Both the position numbers and the translations under genes were made by a program. From contig CALADH010000013.1 in assembly GCA_937890745.1 (NCBI GenBank), positions 1 to 64,000 on the forward strand: a DNA stretch of 64,000 nucleotides, read 5' to 3'. Below are positions 24,707-35,629 of this stretch, piece by piece; position 1 is the stretch's first letter; each line of letters begins with the position of its first letter. Source of the DNA: Scybalocola_A sp900557175 (GTDB lineage: Bacteria > Bacillota > Clostridia > Lachnospirales > Lachnospiraceae). Under the pieces are notes generated by a model that was not told the DNA's origin, searched no databases, and saw nothing but the letters and a program-made list of their open reading frames with translations.

Positions 24707-27043
24707 GTGAATATTGATAAAATAATTGAAAAAATGACACTTCATGAGAAGGTAATGTTATGTACAGGGAAAAATTCATGGCAGACAAAGGACTATCCGC
24801 AGCATGGTATACCGTCAATCCGCATGAGCGACGGTACAAGCGGCGTGCGTTTTCAGAAAGGCTCGGATGAGGACGGGGCGGTTTCTCTTTCTGGGGCAGA
24901 ATCCTTTTATGAAAGCTTAAGCGGTCGTTTTGACGATGATGATGCGATGGAGAGAACTTATGAGGCGACAGCCTTTCCGTCAGGCTCTGCCATTGCCTGC
25001 TCATGGAATAAGGCATTGATTGAAAAAATCGGCGGGGCGATTGCCGAAGAATGTCAGAAGCTGGGCATTAATCTTTTGCTTGGACCGGGCTTAAATACGA
25101 GACGTCACCCGCTGACGGCAAGAAATTTTGAGTATTATTCAGAAGATCCGTGTCTTGCCGGTGATATGGCGGCGGCCATCGTCAAAGGTGTTCAGAGTGA
25201 GGGCGTCGGCACATGTATGAAGCATTATGCCTGCCATAACTCAGATACAAGAAGGACGAGAGTCAACACGATTGTTTCGGAGAGAGCGCTGAGGGAAATC
25301 TATCTTGCGCCGTATGAGCGTGTTGTTAAAAAGTCTGCGCCGACGTGTGTGATGACAGCTTACAATCAGGTCAACGGCGAGGAATGCAGCGGCGATACGC
25401 GCCTTGTACGGGATATTCTTAAAAATGAATGGGGCTTTGACGGCATGGTCATCTGCGACTGGGGCGCAGTGAAAGATTCAGTGGCGGCAAGCCGCGGCGG
25501 TGTTGATCTGCAGATGCCGATGGCATTGACATCTTCAAAACATCTTGAGCAGGCTGTGCTGGACGGAAAGATTTCCGAGGACTTTGTAGACGAGCGCGTC
25601 AGACGTATTTTGAGTACCGTTTTTAAGCTTAAATCATGGGAAAAAGAGAGAGACAGTGTTGATTTTGAGGCGCATCATAAGCTGGCTCAGAGCGCGGCGG
25701 CTGAGTCGATGGTTCTTTTGAAAAATGAGGAAAATATACTGCCTTTGAATACTGAAAAAATAAAAAAAGCGGCTGTCATCGGTCTTCTTGCAAAAGCGCC
25801 GGTATATCAGGGCACAGGCTGTGCCATTGTCCGTGCACAGCAGGTGGATATTCCGTACGAGTGCATGGAAAAGACGTTTAAAGACCGGCTGACATTCACT
25901 TATGCCAAGGGATATGAGGCTGACGGAACGACGACAGAGGAATTGCTTTTGGAAGCTGAAAACACAGCAAAAGCGGCTGACGTCGTGATTGTTATGGCCG
26001 GTACTTTCCTGCCGGGAGAAGACGACGACTACAACCGCAAGGATATGTCGCTGCCGCGCGGACACCGCGAATGTATTGAGCGGATGGCAGCGCTCGGTAA
26101 AAAGGTGATTGTTGTCCTTGCAAACGGCGACGTGTGTGAGATGGACTGGGCAGATAAGGTTGACGCCGTACTTGATATATGGTACAGCGGCGAAGGCATG
26201 GGTATGGCGCTCGCACATATTTTATCGGGACGGGAAAATCCGTCGGGAAAACTGTCTGCGACAGTTCCGGTAAAGCTTTCCGATACACCGGCCTATCTTG
26301 GTTTTGATGGAAATATTTACGAAATTCCTTATAATGAAGATATTTATGTGGGCTACAGATATTATGACAAGAAGCAGATACAGCCGCGCTATCCGTTTGG
26401 CTTCGGTTTATCCTATACATCTTTTGAGTACAGCAATCTTACGGCAAATGTCAGTGAAACTGCGGAGGAACTTCGTGTTTTAGTTTCTGTGGATATTAAA
26501 AATACAGGCGCTTATGACGGAAAAGAGTGCGTTCAGCTTTACATCGCACCAAAGAAAGACGCGCGTTTGCCGAGACCGGTGCGGGAGCTTAAGGCCTTTG
26601 AGAAGATTTCGCTGAAAGCCGGCGAGACGAAGACGGTAACGTTTGAATTAAGCGGCCGTGACTTTGCTTATTATGATGCGGATTTATGCCGCTGGGTGAC
26701 AGAAAACGGTGTTTATACAGTCGAGGCTGCCGCATCAAGCCGCGATATACGCCTTAGTGCAGCGGTGGAAATCAAGGCACAGAAACAGCCTGTAAGACTT
26801 TTAAAAGAAGACTGCGGTTTCCATGAAATTTTTGAGACAGAGAGAGGAAAAATGATGCTCTTTGATTTTCTTGTGGAAAAAGGATTGCTGAAAAGAGAAC
26901 AGATTGACGCGCGCGTTGAAGCGTCCCTCGCATGGGCATTTTGGCCGGCAAAAACATTTTTAGACATGGGTGCCTCAGGCGTCGTAAGCTATGAGGAATG
27001 GCAGAAATTTGTAGAAAAAGTAAATCAGGCGCTGGTAAAGTAA
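24707..27043 (+). CDS. Glycoside hydrolase family 3 (second copy)
   Basis: 778 residues with the same GH3 barrel, sandwich and Fn3-like layout as the enzyme at 8340. The nucleophile motif is MVICDWGA, Asp251; other blocks are PGLNTRRHPLTARNFEYYSE and MKHYACHNSD. No signal peptide, so it acts on imported glycosides. I choose GTG at 24707 because AGGAGG lies 7 bases upstream; the frame is open 24 codons further but that stretch forms the terminator hairpin. It is clearly diverged from the first GH3 (different N-terminal loops), so the two are not a recent duplication. Confidence 0.93.
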   Translation: MNIDKIIEKMTLHEKVMLCTGKNSWQTKDYPQHGIPSIRMSDGTSGVRFQKGSDEDGAVSLSGAESFYESLSGRFDDDDAMERTYEATAFPSGSAIACSWNKALIEKIGGAIAEECQKLGINLLLGPGLNTRRHPLTARNFEYYSEDPCLAGDMAAAIVKGVQSEGVGTCMKHYACHNSDTRRTRVNTIVSERALREIYLAPYERVVKKSAPTCVMTAYNQVNGEECSGDTRLVRDILKNEWGFDGMVICDWGAVKDSVAASRGGVDLQMPMALTSSKHLEQAVLDGKISEDFVDERVRRILSTVFKLKSWEKERDSVDFEAHHKLAQSAAAESMVLLKNEENILPLNTEKIKKAAVIGLLAKAPVYQGTGCAIVRAQQVDIPYECMEKTFKDRLTFTYAKGYEADGTTTEELLLEAENTAKAADVVIVMAGTFLPGEDDDYNRKDMSLPRGHRECIERMAALGKKVIVVLANGDVCEMDWADKVDAVLDIWYSGEGMGMALAHILSGRENPSGKLSATVPVKLSDTPAYLGFDGNIYEIPYNEDIYVGYRYYDKKQIQPRYPFGFGLSYTSFEYSNLTANVSETAEELRVLVSVDIKNTGAYDGKECVQLYIAPKKDARLPRPVRELKAFEKISLKAGETKTVTFELSGRDFAYYDADLCRWVTENGVYTVEAAASSRDIRLSAAVEIKAQKQPVRLLKEDCGFHEIFETERGKMMLFDFLVEKGLLKREQIDARVEASLAWAFWPAKTFLDMGASGVVSYEEWQKFVEKVNQALVK

Positions 27044-27113
27044 ACAAAAAGAAGTACGAAACAAAAAACACTCCGTGAGGATCGCACTGCGGCGGAGGGG
27101 AATAATGCTGTAA

Positions 27114-27344
27114 AGGCAGTCCGGCGCGGAGAAGGAACATCTGCCCGAAAATATTAAAAAATTGCTTGAAGTTATGGAAGACGACATTCCGTACACAAGC
27201 AAAACACTGATGGATAAACTGGAATTGAAATCAAGAGAGGGCTTCCGCAGAAATTATCTGCATCCCGCAATCCAATTAAACTTTATCAAAATGACAATTC
27301 CCGACAAACCAAGCAGCAGAAACCAAAGATATATTAAAAATTAA
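27114..27344 (+). pseudogene. C-terminal fragment of a Fic-family-like protein
   Basis: Open frame without a plausible start encoding LPENIKKLLEVMEDDIPYTS, KTLMDKLELKSREGFRRNYL, HPAIQLNFIKMTIPDKPSSR then NQRYIKN. This is a winged-helix tail that I associate with the end of Fic-family (or AAA_4-type ATP-binding) proteins. The catalytic part is missing. Upstream (27044-27113) is unrelated, so it is a decayed remnant. It ends right before a very long hairpin. Confidence 0.6.
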
Positions 27345-27357
27345 AAATAATCAGAAA

Positions 27358-27432
27358 AAGAGAGAGTCTCTGTGGGTTTTGCCCGGCGTGCATTTGGAAG
27401 CACGCCGGCAAAATTTACAGAGACTCTCTCTT
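27358..27432. terminator. Very long hairpin, probable terminator of carB
   Basis: Arms of 34 and 33 bases (27358-27391 and 27400-27432) pair almost fully with three G-U pairs and one bulged C around an 8-base loop. It lies just beyond the carB stop codon and after the Fic-like fragment, so it can stop transcription from both sides. The stem is much longer than the other terminators in this window. Confidence 0.75.
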
Positions 27433-27452
27433 ATTTAAATTTATCCTACAGT

Positions 27453-30400
27453 TTATTTATCCGTAATCTGTGCGTGGAATTCCTGCAATGATTTTACAGG
27501 AAGCTGTTTGTCGCGAATCATGGATTTAATGCCTTCAACAGCAGCCTTTGCAGCAGCCATTGTTGTGACATAAGGAATCTTGCCTTTGATGGCAGCTTTA
27601 CGGATGTAGCTGTCATCTGTAGCACCTTTCTTATTGCCGACAGGTGTGTTGACAATAATCTGGATTTCCTTATTTGTAATTTTATCAAGAACGTTCGGAC
27701 GTCCTTCTTTAAGCTTCGCAACCTTAGAAGCAGGGATGCCGGCACTGTTAATTAAGTCGCATGTGCGTCCTGTGGCAACGATTGTGAAGCCGCAGTCGTG
27801 GAAGCCCTTTGCAATCTCAACAACCTCAGCCTTATCTCTGTCGTTGACGGAAATAAGCACTGTGCCTGAAAGCGGAAGCTTGCTCTGTGTTGCTTCCTGA
27901 GCTTTATAGAAAGCATCGCCAAAGTCCGGTGAAAGGCCTAAAACTTCACCTGTGGAACGCATCTCAGGTCCTAAGAGCGGATCGACCTCAGGGAACATAT
28001 TGAATGGGAAGACAGCTTCCTTAACACCGTAATGTGAAAACTTCTTCTCTCTTAATTCTGTGACTGGAGACTTATGGCCTGTGTATGGCGCAGTCATAAT
28101 ATCTGTTGCAATCTTAACCATGTTAATGCCGCATACTTTAGATACTAAAGGCACTGTTCTCGATGCTCTTGGGTTTGCTTCAAGAACATAAACCTTGCCG
28201 TCTTCAATCGCATACTGCATATTCATAAGGCCTACAACGTTCATCTCACTTGCAATACGCTTTGTATAATCCTTGATTGTTGCAATCTGCTCCTCAGAAA
28301 GATTCTTCGGAGGAAGGATGCAGGCGGAGTCACCGGAGTGGACACCGGCAAGCTCGATATGTTCCATAACTGAAGGGACGAATACGTTTGTACCATCGCT
28401 GATGGCATCTGCCTCACACTCTGTCGCATGGTGAAGGAAACGGTCAATGAGGATCGGTCTGTCCGGTGTCACGCCAACTGCGGCATTCATGTAGAATCTT
28501 AATGCCTCGTCATCATAAACAACTTCCATACCGCGGCCGCCGAGAACATAGGAAGGACGAACCATGACCGGGTAGCCAATCTTATTGGCAATGGCAAGCG
28601 CGTCATCAGCTGTGACAGCCATGCCTGATTCCGGCATCGGAATCTCAAGTTTGTCCATCATTTCACGGAAAAGGTCTCTATCCTCTGCAAGGTCGATTGT
28701 CTCAGGTGTTGTACCGAGAATATTGACGCCGGCCTTCTTTAAGTCAGCAGCAAGGTTTAAAGGTGTCTGTCCGCCGAACTGTGCAATCACACCGATTGGT
28801 TTTTCTTTTTCATGAATACTTAACACATCTTCAAGTGTTAATGGCTCAAAGTATAATTTATCGGATGTATCGTAGTCTGTAGACACTGTTTCAGGGTTAC
28901 AGTTGACGATAATTGTCTCAAAGCCAAGTTCTTTTAATGCTTTTGCAGCATGAACGCAGCAGTAGTCAAATTCGATACCCTGACCGATTCTGTTCGGGCC
29001 GCCGCCTAAAATCATAATCTTAGGTTTATCTGTGTTCACAGGGCTTTCATCCTTAATATGGTAGCTTGAGTAGTAGTAAGCGGAATCCTTTGTGCTGCTG
29101 ACATGAACGCCCTCCCATGCTTCAACAATGCCGTTGCCGATACGCTCATTGCGGATGTCATCTTCGCTGACATTTAAAATCTGACTTAAATATTTATCTG
29201 AGAAGCCGTCAAGCTTTGCCTGCTTTAATACTTCCGGTGCCGGAAGTGTGCCTGCATTTTTCTTTAATGCTTCTTCTTCCTCAACAAGCTCTTTCATCTG
29301 TTCGATGAAGTAGTGCTTAACCTTTGTAAGGTTATGAATTTCTTCAACAGTTGCACCTTTTCTTAAAGCTTCGTACATAATGAAATGGCGTTCGCTTGTC
29401 GGTGTCGCAAGCATTTTAAGGAGCTCTGTTTTGTCTTTCTGACCAAAATCTTTCACGTTGCCAAGACCGTATCTGCCGTTTTCAAGGCTTCGGATAGCTT
29501 TCTGGAAAGCTTCCTTATAAGTTTTGCCGATACTCATAACTTCGCCGACAGCGCGCATCTGTGTGCCGAGGTGATCTTCGACACCTTTGAACTTTTCAAA
29601 TGCCCATCTTGCAAATTTAATTACAATATAATCGCCGTCCGGTACATATTTATCCAGTGTGCCATATTTGCCGCAAGGAATTTCATCCAGTGTAAGGCCG
29701 CTGGCAAGCATCGCTGAAACAAGGGCAATCGGGAAACCTGTCGCCTTACTTGCAAGGGCTGATGAACGGGATGTTCTCGGGTTGATTTCGATAACGATAA
29801 TACGTCCTGAAACAGGATCATGGGCAAACTGTACGTTTGTACCGCCGATAACCTGAACAGACTCAACAATTTTGTAAGCCTGACGCTGAAGTTCTTTTTG
29901 AACATCTTCGGAAATCGTAAGCATCGGTGCGGAACAGAAGGAGTCGCCTGTATGCACACCAAGCGGATCGATATTCTCAATCATACAAACTGTGATCATG
30001 TTATTTTTAGCGTCTCTGACAACTTCGACTTCAAGTTCTTCCCATCCGAGAATGGATTCCTCAACAAGAACCTGTCCGACCAAAGAAGCCTGTAAGCCTC
30101 TTGCACACACTGTCTTTAATTCTTCAGTATTGTATACAAGACCGCCGCCGGCGCCGCCCATCGTATAAGCGGGACGGAGAACAACCGGATAACCGAGTTT
30201 ATCTGCAATGGCAAGTGCTTCATCAACAGAGTAGGCAACTTCACTTCGGGCCATTTCAATGCCGAGTTCATTCATTGCTTTTTTAAATTCAATTCTGTCT
30301 TCGCCGCGTTCGATAGCATCGACCTGAACGCCGATAACTTTTACATTATATTTGTCAAGAACGCCGGCTTTATTTAATTCAGCGCAAAGATTAAGACCCG

Positions 30401-30677
30401 ACTGGCCGCCAAGATTAGGAAGCAGGGCGTCAGGACGTTCTTTAGCGATAATTTGTTCCAAACGCTCTACGTTTAATGGTTCAATGTAAGTAATATCTGC
30501 CGTGTCAGGGTCTGTCATAATAGTTGCCGGATTAGAATTAACTAAAACAATTTCATAACCAAGATTTTTAAGAGCCTTGCAGGCCTGTGTTCCCGAATAA
30601 TCAAATTCACATGCCTGTCCGATAATAATAGGGCCTGAGCCGATAATCAGTACTTTGTGAATGTCTTCTCTTTTCAT
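27453..30677 (-). CDS. carB: Carbamoyl-phosphate synthase large subunit
   Basis: 1074 residues, full length. Two ATP-grasp halves (KVLIIGSGPIIIGQACEFDY at the start; IMILGGGPNRIGQGIEFDYC for the second) and a C-terminal MGS-like allosteric domain (TIVATGRTCDLINSAGIPAS). It makes carbamoyl phosphate from bicarbonate, ATP and ammonia delivered by the CarA glutaminase, feeding pyrimidine and arginine synthesis. carA, normally adjacent, is absent: the next gene upstream is gdhA with its own terminator between. carB has its own promoter at 30729-30757 with only a ~45-base leader, too short for a PyrR-type attenuator. Confidence 0.96.
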   Translation of the reverse strand: MKREDIHKVLIIGSGPIIIGQACEFDYSGTQACKALKNLGYEIVLVNSNPATIMTDPDTADITYIEPLNVERLEQIIAKERPDALLPNLGGQSGLNLCAELNKAGVLDKYNVKVIGVQVDAIERGEDRIEFKKAMNELGIEMARSEVAYSVDEALAIADKLGYPVVLRPAYTMGGAGGGLVYNTEELKTVCARGLQASLVGQVLVEESILGWEELEVEVVRDAKNNMITVCMIENIDPLGVHTGDSFCSAPMLTISEDVQKELQRQAYKIVESVQVIGGTNVQFAHDPVSGRIIVIEINPRTSRSSALASKATGFPIALVSAMLASGLTLDEIPCGKYGTLDKYVPDGDYIVIKFARWAFEKFKGVEDHLGTQMRAVGEVMSIGKTYKEAFQKAIRSLENGRYGLGNVKDFGQKDKTELLKMLATPTSERHFIMYEALRKGATVEEIHNLTKVKHYFIEQMKELVEEEEALKKNAGTLPAPEVLKQAKLDGFSDKYLSQILNVSEDDIRNERIGNGIVEAWEGVHVSSTKDSAYYYSSYHIKDESPVNTDKPKIMILGGGPNRIGQGIEFDYCCVHAAKALKELGFETIIVNCNPETVSTDYDTSDKLYFEPLTLEDVLSIHEKEKPIGVIAQFGGQTPLNLAADLKKAGVNILGTTPETIDLAEDRDLFREMMDKLEIPMPESGMAVTADDALAIANKIGYPVMVRPSYVLGGRGMEVVYDDEALRFYMNAAVGVTPDRPILIDRFLHHATECEADAISDGTNVFVPSVMEHIELAGVHSGDSACILPPKNLSEEQIATIKDYTKRIASEMNVVGLMNMQYAIEDGKVYVLEANPRASRTVPLVSKVCGINMVKIATDIMTAPYTGHKSPVTELREKKFSHYGVKEAVFPFNMFPEVDPLLGPEMRSTGEVLGLSPDFGDAFYKAQEATQSKLPLSGTVLISVNDRDKAEVVEIAKGFHDCGFTIVATGRTCDLINSAGIPASKVAKLKEGRPNVLDKITNKEIQIIVNTPVGNKKGATDDSYIRKAAIKGKIPYVTTMAAAKAAVEGIKSMIRDKQLPVKSLQEFHAQITDK

Positions 30678-30728
30678 AGTCTACCTTACCCTTTCTTTAA
30701 CATGAATATATTCTAAAAATCCATCGTT

Positions 30729-30757
30729 ATTCTATCATATTTTTAATGAATAGACAA
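30729..30757 (-). promoter_or_regulatory. Promoter of carB
   Basis: On the minus strand TTGTCT (30757-30752), 17-base spacer, TAGAAT (30734-30729). Confidence 0.7.
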
Positions 30758-30792
30758 CGAGAAAAAAGGACTTTTTCATGTTTTTTATGTGA

Positions 30793-30823
30793 AAAATTGT
30801 TTCTCACGGTGAGAAACAATTTT
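30793..30823. promoter_or_regulatory. 31-bp perfect palindrome upstream of carB
   Basis: 15-base arms (AAAATTGTTTCTCAC and its complement) around a single G. It lies about 35 bases upstream of the carB -35 box and beyond the gdhA terminator, without a T tract in the right place for a second terminator. Its size and position fit an operator for a dimeric regulator; which one is unknown. Confidence 0.65.
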
Positions 30824-30875
30824 AAAATAACTGAAAAGTATTAATTGTATTTTAAAATGACTGAATACAACCTGT

Positions 30876-30910
30876 GTAAAAGGCAGTGTTGCCATAACAA
30901 ACACTGCCTT
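30876..30910 (-). terminator. Terminator of gdhA
   Basis: AAGGCAGTGTT (30880-30890) pairs with AACACTGCCTT (30900-30910); on the minus strand the hairpin is followed by TTTTACAC. Confidence 0.8.
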
Positions 30911-30936
30911 CTGTTCAATAAAATGAATATTCAAAA

Positions 30937-32409
<1,473 letters not shown>

Positions 32410-32556
32410 TCAGCGCGCTGAATGGCTAAAATGAAAAATAATGACAAAAAATGAAAGATTTACAATTCAAAGTTTCATTTTTGACAAAAAAGCCAAGCGC
32501 GTGGCGGCGTTTTATGCCGACTGTACCATATGTCGAAAAAAGACGCCAAAAACCCC

Positions 32557-32743
32557 TTTATTTTATAGGAAGAAACGTGTATAATAAAAACAATGATGTT
32601 GATGTCAGAAATATTTGCCCGTGATATCAGCAATTGTTATATTCGTAAAGTCTATCTGTAGCTTATCAGAATAAATCCCGTATATAGAATGAATTAAATA
32701 ATCAGATTGCAATATAGAAAGCCAGCATTTGAAGGAGGACAAG
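32557..32743 (+). promoter_or_regulatory. Promoter and leader of rho
   Basis: TTTATT (32557-32562), 17-base spacer, TATAAT (32580-32585), giving a leader of about 150 bases before rho. Rho genes are often self-regulated through their leader; no clear terminator hairpin is seen inside. The stretch 32379-32556 contains only a short CGGC/GCCG hairpin near 32503-32520 and no gene. Confidence 0.55.
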
Positions 32744-34222
32744 ATGGAGGAAAAGTATAAAACATTAAAACTTACAGAGCTTCGTGAAATTGCGAAGTCA
32801 GCAGGCGTTAAAAATACATCGGTGATGCGTAAACCGGAACTTATAGAAGTGCTTTGTAAACTTGAGGAGACACAGAAGTCAGCAACAGTGAAAACGGAGA
32901 GCGGCGACGACCGCGAGCACACAGATTACCGCAGCGAGCGGAGCGACAGCCGCGAGCGTGCAGATTACAGGAATGACCGAAGTGACGAACGCACGGATTA
33001 CCGCAGCGAGCGGAGCGACAGCCGCGAGCGTACAGATTACAGGGAACGGGCAGAATTTCGTTCGACGGACAATATGCGCATGATGGAGGAACTTGACAGC
33101 GGTCATATTGCCAACGGAATTTTAGAAGTCATACCTGACGGTTTCGGTTTTATACGCTGTGAGAATTATCTTCCGGGAGATAATGATGTTTATGTGTCTC
33201 CGGCGCAAATTCGCCGTTTCAATTTAAAAACAGGCGATATTGTTGAGGGCAATTTGAAAATCAAAGGCGCGACAGAAAAATTCAGCGCATTATTATATGT
33301 AAGAAAGGTCAACGGTTTTCATCCGTCGGAAGCAGTGCGGCGCAGCAATTTTGAGGATATGACGCCGATTTTTCCAAATGAGAGGATTCGTCTGGAGTCA
33401 GAGCGTTCCAGTGTGCCGATGCGTATGGTTGACTTAGTGTCGCCGATCGGAAAGGGACAGCGCGGTATGATTGTTTCGCCGCCAAAGACAGGAAAGACGA
33501 CACTTTTAAAGCAGATGGCAAAAGCTATTCATAAAAATCATCCGGATATGAATATGATTATTCTTCTGATTGATGAACGTCCTGAGGAAGTTACAGATAT
33601 TAAGGAGTATATTGAAGGAGATAACGTGGAGGTTATCTATTCAACCTTTGATGAGCTTCCTGAGCACCATAAGCGTGTGTCGGAGATGGTGCTTGAGCGT
33701 GCAAAGCGTCTTGTAGAGCATAAGCGCGACGTTGTGATTTTGCTTGACAGCATTACAAGACTTGCAAGAGCCTATAACCTGACGGTTCCGCCGAGCGGGC
33801 GTACATTATCCGGCGGTCTTGATCCGGCGGCGCTACACATGCCGAAGAAATTTTTCGGTGCTGCCCGGAATATGAGAGAGGGCGGCAGTCTGACAGTGCT
33901 CGCAACAGCCCTTGTGGAAACCGGAAGCAAGATGGATGATGTTGTTTTTGAGGAATTTAAAGGAACAGGTAATATGGAACTTGTCCTTGACAGAAGACTT
34001 TCGGAAAAGAGAATTTTCCCGGCTGTCGATATTCAGCGTTCAGGAACGCGGCGGGAGGAACTCCTTCTTGATAAGGATGAACTGGAAGCTGTATATTTGA
34101 TGCGCAAGGCACTTGGCGGTATGAAGTCGGAGGAAGCGCTGGAACACATTATTGATATGTTTATGCGCACACGGAGCAACAGGGAGTTTATTGCCAATAT
34201 TAAGCGCACAAAAATAATTTGA
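32744..34222 (+). CDS. rho: Transcription termination factor Rho
   Basis: 492 residues. N-terminal Rho_N helical domain ([19 protein letters not shown]), then an acidic-basic insert (about residues 52-105) made of imperfect [12 protein letters not shown] units, then a cold-shock RNA-binding domain ([20 protein letters not shown]) and the RecA-like motor with Walker [10 protein letters not shown] and Walker [15 protein letters not shown]. Inserts of this kind occur in Rho of high-GC Gram-positives and Clostridia and can alter RNA binding. Start at ATG 32744 behind GGAGGA; an upstream in-frame TTG is unlikely. Part of the insert is an exact 36-base duplication. Confidence 0.96.
   Translation: MEEKYKTLKLTELREIAKSAGVKNTSVMRKPELIEVLCKLEETQKSATVKTESGDDREHTDYRSERSDSRERADYRNDRSDERTDYRSERSDSRERTDYRERAEFRSTDNMRMMEELDSGHIANGILEVIPDGFGFIRCENYLPGDNDVYVSPAQIRRFNLKTGDIVEGNLKIKGATEKFSALLYVRKVNGFHPSEAVRRSNFEDMTPIFPNERIRLESERSSVPMRMVDLVSPIGKGQRGMIVSPPKTGKTTLLKQMAKAIHKNHPDMNMIILLIDERPEEVTDIKEYIEGDNVEVIYSTFDELPEHHKRVSEMVLERAKRLVEHKRDVVILLDSITRLARAYNLTVPPSGRTLSGGLDPAALHMPKKFFGAARNMREGGSLTVLATALVETGSKMDDVVFEEFKGTGNMELVLDRRLSEKRIFPAVDIQRSGTRREELLLDKDELEAVYLMRKALGGMKSEEALEHIIDMFMRTRSNREFIANIKRTKII
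32924..33031 (+). repeat. 36-bp exact direct repeat inside rho
   Basis: Bases 32924-32959 and 32996-33031 are identical and start 72 bases apart (24 codons), so unequal exchange would keep the frame. They encode two copies of the [12 protein letters not shown] unit. Confidence 0.9.
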
Positions 34223-34240
34223 AATAAAGTGAATAAGTCC

Positions 34241-34269
34241 TTGCATTGTTAAAAAAAATATGCTATAAT
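34241..34269 (+). promoter_or_regulatory. Promoter of rpmE
   Basis: TTGCAT (34241-34246), 17-base spacer, TATAAT (34264-34269). Confidence 0.8.
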
Positions 34270-34294
34270 GTGAAAGCTGTTCAGAGAAAACAGA

Positions 34295-34309
34295 TTGACA
34301 AATTGTCAA
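34295..34309. promoter_or_regulatory. Palindrome in the rpmE leader
   Basis: TTGACAA-A-TTGTCAA, 7-bp arms, about 25 bases downstream of the rpmE -10 box. It could be an operator or an RNA stem read by L31 itself. Confidence 0.5.
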
Positions 34310-34345
34310 CTTTCAATATGAATAATTCGTAGTGAGGTGAAAAAC

Positions 34346-34552
34346 ATGAGAGAAGGAATCCATCCAAAGTATTATCAGGCGAAGGTTACTTGCAACTGCG
34401 GTAATGAGTTCGTAACAGGTTCAACAAAACCGGAAATTCACGTAGAAGTTTGTTCAAAGTGTCATCCATTCTACACAGGTCAGCAGAAAGCAGCAGCCGC
34501 TCGTGGACGTATTGATAAGTTCAATCGTAAATATGGTCTTACACAGGAATAA
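34346..34552 (+). CDS. rpmE: 50S ribosomal protein L31, zinc-binding form
   Basis: 68 residues. The zinc ligands are present: Cys16, Cys18 (CNC), Cys36 and Cys39 (CSKC), followed by the family motif HPFYTG. This is the C+ form, usually replaced by a C- form under zinc starvation; no C- copy is in the window. Start at ATG 34346 with GAGGTG upstream. It has its own promoter and terminator and sits between rho and DUF1385, as in related Clostridia. Confidence 0.97.
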   Translation: MREGIHPKYYQAKVTCNCGNEFVTGSTKPEIHVEVCSKCHPFYTGQQKAAAARGRIDKFNRKYGLTQE

Positions 34553-34563
34553 TGATAAAAGTA

Positions 34564-34595
34564 AGGTTGAGGTTTTTAAAATCTCAACCTATTTT
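34564..34595 (+). terminator. Terminator of rpmE
   Basis: AGGTTGAG (34564-34571) pairs with CTCAACCT (34583-34590), followed by ATTTTT. Confidence 0.8.
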
Positions 34596-34627
34596 TAAAT
34601 TCTCAGGAAAGTAGAGGTACAGCCGCG

Positions 34628-35629
34628 ATGAAATATGCCAAAATCGGAGGGCAGGCCGTCATTGAGGGCGTGATGATGCGCTGCGGCAATGATTATGCGG
34701 TTGCCGTGCGAAAGCCGGATGGTGAAATTGAAGTTAAAAAAGATGTATATAAGGGGCTTGTCGGCCGGCTGAATATGAGAAATGTCCCGATTATCAGGGG
34801 CGTTTTTGCATTTATTGATTCCCTCGTCCTTGGCATGAAGACGCTGACGTATTCGGCAAGCTTTTATGAGGACGAGGAGGATGAAAAGACGCCGGATGCT
34901 AAAAAAGTGTCAGATACTCAAATGGAAGTGAAAGACAAAAAAACGCCGGACGGCAAGACGGCGGCAGAGCCTAAGGAAAGCTTTGCGGACAAGCTTTTAA
35001 TGGGGGCAACCGTTGCACTTTCGATTGTTCTTGCCGTCGGCCTCTTTATGATATTGCCGTTTTTTATTTCGGATCTTTTTAGCCGGGTGACAGATTCAGC
35101 TTTTGTGCTGTCGCTTATTGAAGGCGTTGTGAGAGTTATTTTATTTTTAGGTTATCTGATTCTTATTTCGAGAATGAAGGATATTCAGAGAACTTTTATG
35201 TACCACGGTGCAGAGCACAAAACAATCAGCTGTATTGAGCACGGTGACGAACTTACGGTGGAAAATGCCATGAAGCATTCACGTTTTCATAAGCGCTGCG
35301 GCACAAGCTTCCTTTTAATTGTCGTTGTTTTAAGTGTGATTTTCTTTATGCTGTTTTTTACTTTTGTGCCGGTAGAGAGTACAGTGATGAAAGTGATTAT
35401 TCGCATTCTTCTTGTGCCTGTGATTGCCGGGGTGTCCTACGAGCTGATCCAGTGGGCGGGACGCAGTGAAAACTGTGTGACAAACACTTTAAGTAAGCCG
35501 GGACTTTGGATGCAGAAGCTGACAACGAGAGAGCCGGATGAGTCGATGCTTGAAGTGGCCATTGCATCTATTGAGGCAATTTATGACTGGCGGGCTTTTC
35601 AGGAAGAAGTAAAGGCAGGAGAGCAATGA
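34628..35629 (+). CDS. DUF1385 membrane protein
   Basis: 333 residues. It begins KIGGQAVIEGVMMRCGNDYA, the diagnostic start of DUF1385 (YqhQ-like) proteins, and has the conserved FMYHGAEHKTISCIEHG block, followed by TM segments. A charged, Lys/Asp-rich loop (about residues 78-118) separates the N-terminal domain from the first TM pair (ALSIVLAVGLFMILPFFISD). Function is unknown; it is almost always next to prmC/prfA in this group. It overlaps prmC by 4 bases. Confidence 0.92.
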   Translation: MKYAKIGGQAVIEGVMMRCGNDYAVAVRKPDGEIEVKKDVYKGLVGRLNMRNVPIIRGVFAFIDSLVLGMKTLTYSASFYEDEEDEKTPDAKKVSDTQMEVKDKKTPDGKTAAEPKESFADKLLMGATVALSIVLAVGLFMILPFFISDLFSRVTDSAFVLSLIEGVVRVILFLGYLILISRMKDIQRTFMYHGAEHKTISCIEHGDELTVENAMKHSRFHKRCGTSFLLIVVVLSVIFFMLFFTFVPVESTVMKVIIRILLVPVIAGVSYELIQWAGRSENCVTNTLSKPGLWMQKLTTREPDESMLEVAIASIEAIYDWRAFQEEVKAGEQ

